A DNA stretch of 64,000 bases, from contig QJNS01000070.1 of assembly GCA_004154925.1 (NCBI GenBank), forward strand, positions 248,001 through 312,000. Direction: 5' to 3'. Below are positions 1 to 12,416 of this stretch, one piece after another; the stretch's first letter is position 1; each line of letters begins with the position of its first letter. The translations under genes and the position numbers were made by a program. This stretch comes from Monosporascus cannonballus. Lineage: Eukaryota > Ascomycota > Sordariomycetes > Xylariales. Below the pieces are notes generated by a model that ran no database searches, was not told where the DNA came from, and saw only the letters and a list, made by a program, of their open reading frames with translations.

Positions 1-169
1 ATAACAGGTCAGAATTCTTGACAGACGCAGCAGCTGCGTGTGCCTTAATTCCAGCTGGCAAAAAGCTGAAGTGGTGCTGGGATACGGAGGTACATGAGCG
101 CGGCATTTATTTATCCGGACTTCTCCCGTAGAGTCCATTATTTAAAGTTGATAGCCCCGACCGCTAAAG

Positions 170-421
170 TCAAAAAGGAGGTTGGAGAAGCGATCTTAAA
201 GTTCGTATATCATAGCCCTCCAGCCTTAGGCGGCACAACGCCCTGACAGTAGTTCGGAACCACGCCATACAAGATGTCCCTGTAGTTAGTTGTGTTGTCT
301 CTGCGAGTAAACGAATAAATTCTTCAACCCTGTCGGCCTCGACGATGCCATCAATCTGCAGAAAAATGGCTCCCAGTGCGGTCCGCTTTCCAACCCAAAC
401 ACAGGTCCAAACTTCATTCAC
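170..421 (-). other. Uncertain small ORF, 83 codons
   Basis: An open frame of 83 codons with protein-like composition (mixed charged and hydrophobic residues, for example a VEEFIRLLAE stretch). No family is recognised, no intron signals join it to anything else, and the F-box gene starts only 146 bp away on the other strand. It may be an exon or remnant of a gene beyond the window edge, or chance. The rest of 1-566 shows nothing recognisable. Confidence 0.15.
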
Positions 422-566
422 GTCAAGTTAAAGCTTCTTGGCATAAAGTGTACCACGCTTGCTTGTCACTTTTATCCCCCTTCACTGTGCAATAGCTAGC
501 AGCTTCTTCACCCTTTGTCTCGCTCCGTGTGTCACTCTTGACAGGCATTGTCCATCCCCCGTCACC

Positions 567-1699
567 ATGGAGTTGACCCCAATCCACATCCCCGGCAAGC
601 GTCGTCGAAAGGGCGAGCCTCCTCCTCCTCCTCCCAAATCCAAGCGACCCAGGAAGGGCGGCGAGAACAAGGCCCTTGTCAAGGCTTCTAAGGAGCCCTC
701 CCGCAAGGGTTCCTACATCGAGAACATGCCCCTCGAGATCCTTGAGCGCATCTTCTTCCATGCCGAGAACGTCAACCTCGCCAGAGCCAGCCCTCTCATT
801 GGGAGTATGCTTTCAGGAATCTCCACTCGTCGTTGGGTCTTCATCCAAGCATTCGCTCCCACTTGGTGCAGAGAGGGCATTTATAAAGAGAATTTGCTCG
901 ACTGGGACCCCAACCCGGCCCATCAGGTTCGCTATACAGCATCATTTCAAAGGGGTTTTTAGCTAATTCGTCATAGTCTGCGCTCCTGGAGTATTCATGG
1001 GCGGATATGCGTTTCATTGCTGAGTGTTTCGAGCAGTGCGTCCGCCAGTACCCTGATATTATGGCCAGCCATGATATCTTCGGGGACCTGGTCGATGATG
1101 AGGAGGACGGTAACGGGAACGGCGTTGCTGGGGTTGCGGCTCCTGAGGAGGCGGACGAGAACGGCGTGGAGGAGAACGGCGCACAGGAAACGGAGGTCAC
1201 GACTGCCGAGCGATGCTTCCTCCGTCACTACGCCGCCTTCCGCGGCGGAGGGCGTGCCGTCGACGCGGCCCTGCTGACTCGATCGGACCTGGTGACCATG
1301 GTGGAGGCCCGCACGCGCATCCCGGACGCGCTGCTGGCGGGCCCCTGGGACGAGGAGGCGCTGAAGAAGCTGTACTGGCTGGTGCGCGCCTGCGCCCGCG
1401 TCCAGGAGGACCAGACCTGGGAGCTCACGTACCCCGGGTTCCGCCTCGCGGTGGAGGGCGGATTGAGCGACGACGGCTTCGGCATGTCGGCGCTGGCGCT
1501 CTTCAAGCACCTCGGCGTCTGGCTCTCCTGGCCGCCCCACGTGCTGGGGGAGGCGTACGAGTTAGTCTACCCGCTGGAGCTTAAGGCGGCCTGGACGAAG
1601 GGCAACTCGGTCTCCACGCTCTACGGCGGGATCACCAGGCAGCTGGGCAACGCGATAGCGGCCGCGAAGGGCAGTCAGGCCATGGCGACATCTTCTTAA
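567..1699 (+). CDS. F-box domain protein
   Basis: Two exons, 567-926 and 977-1699, joined by a 50-bp GT-AG intron in phase 0 with a CTAAT branch site just before the CATAG acceptor; without splicing the frame stops at 962. The product is 360 residues. Residues about 10-35 are a basic/proline-rich leader (GKRRRKGEPPPPPPKSKRPR), probably a nuclear signal. An F-box follows at about 50-95 (the IENMPLEILERIFFHAENVN block), the part that binds Skp1 in SCF ubiquitin ligases. The rest has no WD or LRR repeats that I can see, so the substrate is unknown; fungal F-box proteins of this layout are usually orphan. The start ATG at 567 has an ACC before it (good fungal context); an in-frame ORF extends upstream but has no comparable start. 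Exon 2 is clearly more GC-rich in third positions than exon 1. Confidence 0.85.
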
Positions 1700-3765
1700 G
1701 TCAGTACCATAGTGCGCATATGCCCATAGAAACGAGGAATTCGAACAATCGAAACCGTGGTCTCTAATATTCCCAATGTCTTTATAAGATAATGCCGGTG
1801 GTGCTCTTGCTATTCCGATTATCCGTATGCATAGGTGAATCGATATTCGCCTTCGCTCTTCAAGTTGGCTAGCCCCTCGGATTTGCCACATAGCGCTACG
1901 AGGGCAATTCTAAACCCGTTTTCGACCTACGGCACCCTCACTACATTTAGAAGCTATTCACTATAGAGCTAACGAACGGCGGCAGTCTGGAACTCGAGGG
2001 TAAGGCCCGGGACACCAGCCCGGTTAGACGGTTGCCGCAAGATTACCGACTCCCTCATGGCTTTCCGGATGCGGAAGTCTTGGGTCTACTGAAGGTCGTA
2101 TGGCTCCCCATCAGACGTGGATGCGAGGACGACATACCCTGAGCTTTTCCTCTCACAACTCCTAAGCCACTGCAACGATACTTACAGGTTCGGTGCCGAG
2201 CAGTCCAAGGGAGATCGAGGCGCTGAGCTGCTGCGGCCGCATCGAGGCCTTCACATTCATCAGTGACGTGGCGATGTAGGATTAGAATGACGGTAGGATT
2301 AGGCCCCAGGCCTTAGGGTTCCTACGAATGAGGTTTATGTTCCACGCACGGCCCTAGAATGGTAAGACTGTTGAAGGCTAGGGTAGGGACGAGCATACGG
2401 CGGTTCTTAGGATTCCTCGCGGAGGAGCCGATGATGATGTCATTCTGACGGCAGGATACGAAGTTATTCATTGAGTCTTACGCCCCTAAGAGGGGGTGGC
2501 TTTTTTTGTTACTCCATAAATAGAGATGCCAGGGCATTCTTTACAATGAAGACGAGGCGTGCGTGTTGGAGGAATCTATTAGCGGATGATAGGGGGCAAC
2601 TTGTCGGGCCCGACACAGATCGGCCTAGTTCCTGTTCCGGAGATTTAACCAAGACCCAGCCCTGCTGACCACTGCATGGAAGCCGTTCTGGAAGGTCGGG
2701 AATTAATTTACAAATAACGCGGCCATCCCACGCTGTGGCGCCAGGTCCTGCAAGTCATCTGGCATATGCACGCTAAACGTGGGCCGTGCCGCGAGTACAG
2801 AAGGACTCATGGTAGGATCTCGACTCTCCATTGGTCGATCTGATTACTATTTATTTAAGTTTATACGCGGGGGCCCACGTGAGGTGGCAAAGGCGGTTTC
2901 AACTGCACTTCCATACGACTACCACGTTTTCCAAAACACGGGCGGCTCCCTTTCCGCCGTTGGTCCCCTGTCGATCACGGGCAAAGCGTGGGAAAGGAAC
3001 CTATATATTACAAATATCAAATCACCATCGATTTGGAAAGGAAAAGGATCGCTGCTGCAGGTACGGTACAGTAATCATGCAGAGAGACGGCCTTGTCAGG
3101 CGCAGAGCGATACTCGTCGATTCTGGTGCCTGTCGATCCTGAACACGATTAGGGCATCTCGCTGAAGAGCGCCTCGTTCCTCCTCGCGCGGATCTCTTTT
3201 CCCCTGTGGGCGACCAACCCCCTTTTCTCGGCCCTACTCGGAAACACTACTCGGATGCTATTTCCGTCCGTATACACCTCCGCGCGCACCCGTGATGAGT
3301 ACCGTCTGTTTCAGCGAAGCGGCTTCCTCCCATGTTTGGCCGTCGCGGTAAAAGGTGATCTCATGCCGCAGCCTCGCCTGTGATCTCGGAATAGTAAAGG
3401 AGGATGAGACGTCTCTCTTAACGTTGCCGCTAGTGGTCATGGGCTGCCGACATGGACTATGGTTCTGAGACAGCCACTACCTATGATTGCAGACTCGATT
3501 GCAAGGGGTAGTTTTCAACTGACCATGTGTCGCCCTACTTTACCGAAGTATTTGCATAGGAAAATTATTGAAGATGCGTGAAATTTATTATCACTTGGCA
3601 GGTTGCGCTGATGGAGTATCTATAGTAACGATATGAACCAGGATGGATGTCCATATACTACCCGAATTAGCTGTATATATATCCCAACTGGGTGAATACA
3701 AGATAAATTAGAAAAGGGAATTTTCAGTAGGCTCGTCTAGTTGGACATCGTAGCAGGCATCATGT
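1700..3765. other. Intergenic, no gene seen
   Basis: About 2.1 kb between the F-box gene and the convergent enoyl-CoA hydratase gene. Short open frames (for example 2779-3165 +) have no recognisable protein features or splice structure. A short repeat of the type TAGGATTA occurs near 2277-2300 beside a small palindrome AGGCCCCAGGCCT. Nothing else is supported. Confidence 0.5.
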
Positions 3766-5003
3766 CTAGGTCCCGGTTCGTGCGATTTCTTTCCCAAGTG
3801 CTGCACGACCGATGGTCCGAGGCACCACCAGAAGCTCTTTCAGGAAGTCGGTGTTGCTAGGAGTACGACGGACAGCACGGGGCGCTTCAGCAGCTCCCTG
3901 ACCGGAAGCCCTGGCCCATCTCGGCTTACGCTTCTCAAGAAAAGCGCTGATACCCTCCCTCTTATCGGCAGTGCCGAAGGAAGTGTAATACAGTCTCCTC
4001 TCGAGCTCATCATTGCGTCCTAGGTCATCGGCTATACGTGGACGAAGGAATATTAGTACTTCCAAGCACCCTAGCTAGGGGTGACTGGGGGCGAGACTCA
4101 CCCGCGCATATGGCCTGCTTTGCGAAGGATAGTGCCTCTTCACTTGAATTGGCTAGCTTCTCCGCGATGGTAATTGTGTTATCGAGCACGGTGCCGTCAT
4201 CGAAGACCTCGGACACTAGTCCATTCGAGTGCGCTTCTGACGCAGTTATTGACCTTCCCAACAAAATCATCTCCATTGCCTAAGGCAGTATGAGGTCTTC
4301 GATCCTCATGCAGGGTTATGGAATAAACTTGCCTTGTACTTCCCAAGCGTGTTGGTCAACCGTTGGGTGCCTCCGGCTCCAGGGATCACGCCGATCGTAG
4401 TCTCCGGGAGTCCTAGGCGACTGTTCCGACTCGCGAAGATCATGTCACACTTGCGGCAAGGTCGAGCCATGTCAGCAGACGCCCACCGAAGGTTGGTAGT
4501 GTAAGTGCGCTTACCATCAACGCAACCTCGAAGCCACCACCCAGCTGAATTTGCATGGCTGGTCACTATCATCATTCAACCCGCGTCTAACATCGTCTGG
4601 GTGGGCACTTACGGCGATCCCCTCGATGGCCGCCAGAATGGGCTTCCTGACGGCCTTGATGCCCAAGCAGAGGTCCTCCAGGTAGCGCCGCTTGCCCGCC
4701 TCGGCTGCATCGAGCTCGGATATCTCCTTGATATCAGCTCCAGCTGTGCTCGGTGTCAGGGTCTGAGTTCATGGCCGCTGAAAGGTGGAGTAGACACTCA
4801 CCTGAAAAGCACGACTTGCTGCCAGTGATGATGATGACACGGACGCTGCTGTCTGTGGATGCTTCGCCCAGCTGCTTCAGAAAAGTAGATATGAGCGATT
4901 GCGACAGCGCATTGCGTTTATCTACGCGGTTGAAGGAGATGACCCTCGTGCCCTCGGCAGGTGTGTCAACGAGGACGAGATCCGACGACTGAGAAGGGGC
5001 CAT
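3766..5003 (-). CDS. Enoyl-CoA hydratase/isomerase family protein
   Basis: Six exons: 5003-4802, 4743-4613, 4544-4515, 4449-4333, 4279-4102 and 4031-3766; 307 residues. Hydrates 2-trans-enoyl-CoA in beta-oxidation. The crotonase fold is clear: FSAGADIKEI forms the CoA oxyanion-hole region (about 66-75), followed by AIEGIALGGGFEVALMCD and the LGLPETTIGVIPGAGGTQRL block. Glu117 and Glu137 lie 20 residues apart, as do the two catalytic glutamates (144 and 164) of the rat mitochondrial enzyme, so it is probably an active hydratase. The mature length (about 290) fits the family; the N-terminus has no obvious mitochondrial presequence, and the C-terminus after EKRKPRWARASG is longer than usual. Introns are 53-70 bp; the fourth (4332-4280) uses a GC donor. 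Intron 5 carries a TACTAAT branch box. The start is the first ATG giving the conserved N-terminus. Confidence 0.9.
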
Positions 5004-6551
5004 TCTGCAGGACAAGAGCTCGCGATTGTGTAGTGGTTGAGTCCAATGCTTCGAGGAACGGTTCTGGAATGTATAAAAGGCATACGTCACCTCTCCGGCT
5101 TGTCTGGTTGGGGTGCAGGTCGCAGGTATGCCACCCACAAGGGATGGAGCATGACAGAACGGAGCAAGCTCGAGTTGAACATGCACACGGCACAGCAGAT
5201 CGGTCGCCTCGATCCGGAAGCTGCAAAGTCAACGCCTCGTTTGGGTTTGGCCGGGTTCGCCAGTCAGCATTTGTAAGTTCACGGCATGTACGACCGGATG
5301 CATTGTGACATTAGGAATCTAGAGTTATCGAACCCTGTGAGGATAAATCTCCGGGGAAGCCACGTTTTCCACCAATCGTGGAATTTGTGTAGTGTCTCTA
5401 AAGCTCGTGCCTCCGTGCCAAAAGACGAAGCTTCGTTTCTCTCCACACGCTTTCAGACGTATGGATATGTTCAAAATGACTACGTGATTTTAAATCTTTC
5501 GTGTTTACGTAGTTTTGTTTTAAATAAAGACTCATTAACTCTTTTATGGGGAAGACTCTTGAAAGCTTTCGACCTCTCAGCAAACGTGTTTCGCGTATAT
5601 AATTTATAAAACAGGGATTATTATTATGGTTTATGCGGGACATGGCCCCTATTAGCTAGGAAGCTGCTAAGCTTGGCAGCGCATGCAGCTTTTAGCCTGA
5701 TAGCTCAGTGGTGCGGTGGGCCTCGTAAGGCGTATATGCATTAAATTTTATATAAACGTCTTATTATCACATCAGCATTATTTAAAGATTTATAAACATT
5801 TTGAATCTGGGTTTAACCTTGTTAACTATTTTGTATTTTTTAATGTTTAATTTCAGAGCTTTTGTTAAATAAAGAACTTACAATATGGAATACGCCGAGG
5901 CTCCACTTAGTAACCTCTGGCTCTTCTTATGTCTGATGCGTCCGACACGAGACAGCGACACAACCATCGAGTTTCCGTCTTTATCCCATCCCCGCAGTTC
6001 CTTTCCGTCTCAATGTTACTTTAGATTCAACGCGGCACCTCTGCCAAGTCTACATTCGAGTAAACGCGGAAGATTTCAGTACCACAATTACACCAGGAAA
6101 AGTGGAACTGCTGCATTTTTGTCAACTTTCTTGCTTTGGTCCCTCGGCTGTCAAACTCAGATAGGCAACTGAATGCTCGCATCAGGGCAACCCGTCGTTG
6201 TATCTAGAAGTGGCGTCGACATATGGAATTTTGGAATCATTTCGTAACGGAGTTAGCGAGGTTCCATTCCGCGTCAATCGTGGGGTTCAGGACGTCAGCA
6301 TGGTTGGCGTACAGGGATTCCTCCTTCCACGGAGGACTGGATACTGGCTGTCTTTTATGATGGCTCACCAGAGCTATTAAAGCTCGAGGGGCCCGCACGC
6401 CTCGTGTTATCGAGAAAGGAGAATGCCACGGACAAGCCTCTGCGGCTATACCACTAAGACTTCAAGCATAGATGATCAAGTCCCTCGACTCTCATTTTAA
6501 GATCATTACCCCTATTTTTCCTCTGAAGCATCTTCAGCAAGGACAAGCAAG
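5004..6551. other. Divergent intergenic region, partly AT-rich
   Basis: Shared upstream region of the enoyl-CoA hydratase (-) and the adenylation-domain gene (+). About 5450-5900 is visibly AT-rich, rich in TTA/TAA words, and surrounds a small GC-richer island (5640-5745) with a tRNA-like segment described separately. No convincing coding exon was seen. Confidence 0.45.
5700..5742 (+). repeat. tRNA-like relic (possible SINE head or decayed tRNA-Thr)
   Basis: The segment TAGCTCAGTGGT resembles a Pol III A box/tRNA D arm and is followed by CCTCGTAA, which matches an anticodon loop with CGT (Thr). The D stem and anticodon stem do not pair properly and no B box (GGTTCGAATCC type) follows, so it is not a functional tRNA. 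It sits in an AT-rich, possibly RIP-affected stretch. Confidence 0.3.
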
Positions 6552-9500
6552 ATGGGCGTCACGGTTGGAAATGATTCGGCATCCAGGCGGGTCCCTGAGT
6601 CTTTCACTCGTGGCCCACGGATGGCTCCTCGGTTCGCGACAGTCACCGCGGCCTTCTATCACCATGCTAAGACTCAGCCTGGCGAGATTGCTGCTCGCGA
6701 TCTATCGACGAGCCCTGCCCGTGAGATCACCTATGCGTCTCTGGCTCACCGGGCAATCAAGCTGTCCCGACAACTCCGGAGTGTAGGAGTTACTCCGGGC
6801 GACAAGGTGCCTCTCGTTGTCAAGAGAGGCATCGAGATGCTGGTTGGTGTCGTGGCCATTCTCACATGCGGTGCTCAATACGTTCCCATGGATGGTGGCG
6901 TCGTACCCGACTCGGCTTTGAAGACCGTCCTCAAACAGACGGCGGCCAAAGTAGTGTTGTGTCTGAACTCCACCAAACACCGCCTGGACGGTGTTCAGGC
7001 CCCTTGCGAGGTTCTGGTGGTTGAGGAGACCGACGGCCATGCCATCGAGCCACAATCTCTGCCTGTATACGACGATCTGGCCGAGTCTCATCATGGGTGT
7101 TACATCATCTTCACGTCTGGTAAGGGGGTGAGACTCTCAAACAGAGGCAAGTTGCTGACCTTGGCTCTTCAGGCACGACTGGGACGCCAAAAGGAGTCGA
7201 TGTCACCCACAAGAACGTGGCCAACCTTATCTGCTCAGCTCCTGGGAACTTGGGCATCAAGCGCGGGACTAAAGTTGGCCAGGTCCTGAACATCAGCTTT
7301 GACATGGGTAGGTTACTGCCATACCAAGAGACTCTCGCAGAAAGGACATTATTCTAATTATTTTCTACGCAGCCGCTTGGGAGACCTTGGGTACTCTCTG
7401 CAATGGAGGAACGCTAGTCATTCGGGGCTCTGATTGGCGCTTGGCACTGTCGCAGGTGGGTACCACCTTTTTATACGCCTGGCTTCCCCTTTGCTATAAT
7501 CATAGAATTCCTGCATCTATCATAAAGGTTTGAAACTTGTGGCTAATATTTTACATAGATTAACACCCTCATTTGCACTCCTAGCATCCTAGCTAAGTAT
7601 GATCCGCAAGAATTCCCGAACATTCGGACTGTGGCAACAGCTGGCGAACCAATTTCTCAGAGGTATGTTTAGATTAACGCGCATTCCAACTGTACGTGAG
7701 CCTAATGTACGACCAGGTTGGCCGACTTATGGGCGTCACATGTCTCGTATTATAACTGCTGTGGTCCGACTGAGACTACCATCGTCAACACTATGCACCT
7801 TCATCAATCGGGTCAGCCATTGTCTATTGGAAAACCTACGCCCAACAACACCGTCTATATTCTGGATGAGGAGGGCAGGCCGGTAGGTATCGGTGAGCCG
7901 GGAATTCAGTGGGCTGGTGGCCACGGCATCTCCCGGGGCTACATTGGCCTGCCGGATAAGACGGCCGAGAAATACAAGCTTGACCCTTTTGCAAATGACG
8001 GGTAAGGCCCAGCTGATACCAATCGTTCCCCCCATACTAACGTCTATCTATAGGTCAATGATGTACAACACCGGCGACCTGGCCGCTTGGAGAGAAAATG
8101 GAGAGATTGAGATGCTGGGACGTGTCGACGATCAGATTAAGATCAAGGTACGACATGGCTCTTGCCCCTTAAGCGCTCGTATATACTGACCCTCGTCATA
8201 GGGGTTCCGAGTGGAGCTCGACGGCGTCACAGCCTCCTTGAACGCCTACCCGGCTGTTGACAAGGCTGCTGCTATATTCATCGATGGCGAGATCCATGCT
8301 TTCATGGCACCAGAGGGCGTTGATGTCAATGCACTTAAGCAACATCTTGGCACTAGCCAGCCTTATTATGCTGTCCCAACCAAGTACCACCTTCTGGAAG
8401 CCATGCCCCTTACACCTAATGGCAAGACTGACAAGAAAGCCCTGAAGCGTCTCGCAGGGGAGAAGGCAAGCCAGGCTAATTCCCTCTCTACGTCCTCGAG
8501 CAGCTCGCTCGTCGCTAAACATCTCGAGGGCGTTACCGAGATTCAATCCACTCCTACAGCTTCTACCCCGTCGTCTTCCAGTATTTCGGAGAAGGAGAGG
8601 GACGACGAATCATTCGACCTCTCGCAAGACGTGCCATCGAAGATACTCCCACAGCCCCTGCGCGGCTTGGTACATCGCGTGTTCATCGTATACCGGAGGC
8701 TCTTCAGTCTGCTCGGCCTCTTCAACATCGCCGCTGTCTTCGCCGTGGCTTACACGGCCGACAACCTCCGCCAGTGGCTTGCCTGGCTCACTGCCATCAA
8801 CCTCCTTATCGCGGTGCTAATCCGTGAGGAATTTGTGATCAACATCCTCTACACCATCTGCTGCTCGATTCCCAAGTCGTTCCCCCTATCCATCCGGGCG
8901 CGGGCCGCCAAGATCTACCACCTCGGGGGTGCCCATTCGGGAGCTGCCATCTGCTCCGGCCTACTTCTTCTGGGCACAAACATCAGCGACGAGGTGTGCC
9001 AAGTAACACATTGCCCGAACTGGGGCCACCAGGGGCCCGCGACCAAGGTCATCTCCTGGATGCTGTCCGCTGGATTCGCGATCATGTGGGCCTTGGCATA
9101 TCCGACGATGCGAAAGAGCCACCACGACCTCTTTGAGAGGACGCATCGGTTCATCGGATGGACCATGCTTGCTCTATTTTGGGTGCAGACCATCCTTGCG
9201 ACGCATGATACCCTGCCTGCGGGGCTCGCCCTCGGCCAAGCCGTTCTTCGAAACCCGGCCGTCTGGATGTTAGTCGTCGCAACGCTTAGCGTCGCTTCAT
9301 CCTGGTTCTTCTTGAGGAAGGTCCCCGTCGAGGCCGAGGTCCTGTCGAACCATGCCGTCAGGCTTCACTTTGGCTACACGGTCCCCGTGAACGGTTCTTT
9401 CACTCGGATTTCCCACCGTCCTCTGATTGAGTGGCATTCGTTCGCCACGATCCCTGCCTACGAGAAAGTTGGCATCTACCCGAAGGGCTACTCCCTCGTC

Positions 9501-9950
9501 GTCTCAAGCGCGGGTGACTGGACTAAGAACTGCATCGAAAAGCCGCCCAGGGAGATTTATGTTCGGGGCGTCCCGACATGTGGCGTCATGCGCATCGCTA
9601 CCCTGTTTAGGCGCCTCGTCGTGGTCTGCACGGGCTCCGGAGTCGGTCCCGTCCTGGGCCACCTCCAAAATCCCTCCTGCCCGACTCAGGTCATCTGGTC
9701 CACACCCAAACCCCAGGTGACATTCGGACAGGGCGTGATCGACGCCGTGAGGAGCAAGATCCCCAACGCCATCATCCACGACACCCGGGAGCAGGGTCGC
9801 CCGGACCTCGTCAAGATGAGCTATAACCTGGTCAAGAGCTTCGATGCCGAAGCCGTCATCATCATTGCTAACGAGAAGATCACCAAAAAGGTCGTCTACG
9901 GCCTCGAGACCCGCGGCGTCTATGCCTTTGGCGCTATCTGGGACAGTTAA
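6552..9950 (+). CDS. NRPS-like adenylation domain fused to ferric-reductase-like membrane oxidoreductase (TmpA-type)
   Basis: Seven exons: 6552-7119, 7173-7307, 7373-7455, 7559-7662, 7717-8001, 8054-8147, 8202-9950; 1005 residues, all junctions in frame. Residues about 30-510 are an ANL adenylation domain: FTSGTTGTPKGV (A3, about 187-199), FDMAAWE (A4, Asp233), NCCGPTETT (A5), YNTGDLA (A7), GRVDDQIKIKGFRVEL (A8) and TPNGKTDKK (A10, catalytic Lys498). The Asp of A4 and the A10 Lys suggest an amino-acid-like substrate. No carrier (LGGDS) motif follows. A Ser-rich linker (about 510-570) leads to several membrane helices with HDLFERTHRF, two histidines spaced as in haem-binding reductases, then an FNR-like part with WHSFATIP (FAD-type) and CTGSGVGP (nucleotide-type). 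The layout resembles the fungal TmpA/TmpB developmental flavoproteins as I recall them. A downstream in-frame ATG (codon 24) is an alternative start. Confidence 0.85.
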
Positions 9951-12416
9951 GCTATTCGCTTCAAGAGGCGTGCGAGTGACAAATGAGTGCGCGGGTAAAG
10001 CGGGAGTGCGGGTCACATACATCTCTATTCTACGGCGTTGTTCCTACCTTGGTGATCCTTTCCTACCAGCTTCCTCTCACGGTGTTAAATCGGCTTCTGC
10101 TTGGGATTTTGCTTGGAGAAACCAAATGTCGCAATAATTTGGAAGGACGCAGGCTTGGCTGTCTGCTGTCACATGTTTACGGGCCTATAGAAACTGGTCT
10201 CACATAGAAGATTTCTTCGACTCGTCTAGTTATAGTATAGTCGTTCTTTGCCCAATATTAAGCCCATCTCTAGGTTTATAAGAAAACCAGCGTCTCCCCA
10301 GTTGCAATTGCCTCCAGCTGATTTATCGCTATTTGCTTCAAACCGAACGGGATGATACATACGGTTACACAATGTTGACCCGTTCATCATGGCAGTGCAT
10401 TTCGGAAGCTATGGAACACTATGGCACAAATGTCTTGGCGTTGAGAATATTAGTTACAAGAGGTGGAACAGGAGGTATAATTAGTAATTAGAACAGCTCC
10501 AGATTCCGGCAGTATCCGGACTCAAACGGCAAGTGATCCTCTAGAACATATTTATGAAGACCAGGACTTAGGAGAGCTTAATGACGGCAAAGGCCGTGAG
10601 CCCTGTCCTTCCTCGGGACCTGTTGGACCTAGCAGCGCCATGGCTTAGTTAGCTAACCGACTAGTGGAAATAGTTTCGGCCACTCCGGTATTCTTTATCT
10701 CTTGGCTACCACTGTTTTTATCTGTATTTAAGGAGGGTTCACCACCTTCACCTTCTATGGAAGACCTTCTAGAGGTCAGGCAACCTGTTAATACACTTTC
10801 CTTTAGTTATATGCTTCTGTGTGTGATGTTAGGGTCTCACAGGACCGAAGAGTATGAAACATCAGTAATATCCCCGTGCACCGGTCGAGTGCCTCCGTAA
10901 GGGATCGTAGCCCAAAGAACTATGATACTGGAAAACAACATCCTTCCTGTCATGGCATTAATACTATTTATAGCTTTACAAACTGCTTAGGAAGCGCTTC
11001 TGAGGATACCCAGATTTACGAGGGCGTATTGCTCGTACGAACCACCCTCTCGGCAGCCAGAAAGTGAGCAACCACACCTAGCAGTTGTACCTGAGGAACC
11101 GTACGTACTCTTAGAAACCAAGGTCATGGGTGAATCCCCCCCCCAAGGACAGGCGACGGCATCCGTAACGTTGCTCGTCCACTAGCGCGATGCGGGCATA
11201 CCTCGCCCCCGAGATCCTCCGGTCCGTCCCGACCTCCAGGGGGCGACGGAGATGCCGCGCTCCTCCGCCGAGCGCACGTGCAAAGCTCCGCGTCGTCGAC
11301 GGGCAGGTAGCTCGTCGCAGCCCAAGTCCCTGATATGAGCAGTGCCCGATCCGACAGCACGTCCGGCGACAGACGGGTGTGAATAAGCTCACGCCGTCGT
11401 CGGGCCGCGAACCTGCTGATAGTCGAGGACTCGATCGCGCATGGCGACGGCGGCCTCGGCGGTGTGCGCGCGGGCGGTACGGCCGAAGGCCCAGGAATAC
11501 ATACGCCTGGAAAGGTCGTGCGCTTTAGAGACGGAGCCCGTGGACACATGGCTCGGTAGGCTCAGAGACATAAGAGTTCCGGGCGCCCAGAGGGTGGGGG
11601 GAAGGAGGGGAGAGGATCCTAAAGACGTCGGACACGTGGAATACCTAGCGCCCTCAATCCTCGTCGGAGGGGAACTGTAAGGTTATGCTTGGGAGGCGAG
11701 AGAGACGGACTTCTTCAAGCGTCTCTCGTGAGAGGGGAGGGAACGCCAGCTTGGTGGTTGCGTGAAGGAAGCTCTGACGAGCCTCAGGGGTCGGGGCATA
11801 GATGACTGTCATATCTCCCTCGATAGGATCGATTTCACTATTTGTGGGGGGGTTCCAGGATGCCCATCATGTGGATTACCCCCAGAGGTAGATCCTGGGT
11901 TTCATCCTTCTGCATTCAAATCCTTTCTTTGCGATGGCGCTCTCATCCCTAGTCTCTCTGGCTAAATATATACAATCTAAGTAATCCCTCACATCCCTTC
12001 AGGTAGTAAAGCATAACGTCCCCGCAATGGGCAAAGAATGAATTCCATATGGGTGGAAACGTCATCGCTTTACTCAGAGCTGAGTATCTTGTTATGAAAT
12101 CGAACAGAGAGTGAGGCGTGCCCGGTTTCTTCATGTCCCCCATCATTGCCCGCCATGATAGATTTGATCCCTTTATCAACCTCTCAAACGCTAGCTTAAA
12201 AGCAGACCTTTCGCCCCTCCATACATATAGGGGACTAGATTCCATATTCGAAACGCATTTTCCTCCGGTTCTCTCGTGCGTATATACATGTACACAAACT
12301 AGGTTAACACACAGACCTTCCGCTGCCTGACTGAAGGTTTCCTTATTTTCATCCCCCACCTGTGCGTCTCAGATTTGGTCAATAATTTAATAATAGTCAC
12401 CATCGATTACTCACTC
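9951..12416. other. Intergenic, with a possible decayed gene at 11.1-11.6 kb
   Basis: Convergent region between the adenylation-reductase gene and the 951-residue protein gene. 9951-11100 and 11690-12416 show nothing recognisable. The 11110-11690 stretch is GC-rich and holds protein-like blocks in different minus frames, listed separately. Confidence 0.4.
11111..11571 (-). pseudogene. Possible frameshifted gene relic, family unknown
   Basis: Two neighbouring minus-strand blocks look protein-coding but lie in different frames: 11571-11389 (contains SRRMYSWAFGRTARAHTAEA) and the downstream part of 11549-11124 (contains ELIHTRLSPDVLSDRALLIS). GC content is higher than in the flanks. No clear GT-AG intron joins them and I do not recognise the family. 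Chance in GC-rich DNA, where stops are rarer, is a real alternative. Confidence 0.2.

Noticed and set aside
2779..3165. 128-codon ORF on the plus strand
   Set aside because: No domain, start context or splice structure; composition looks random.
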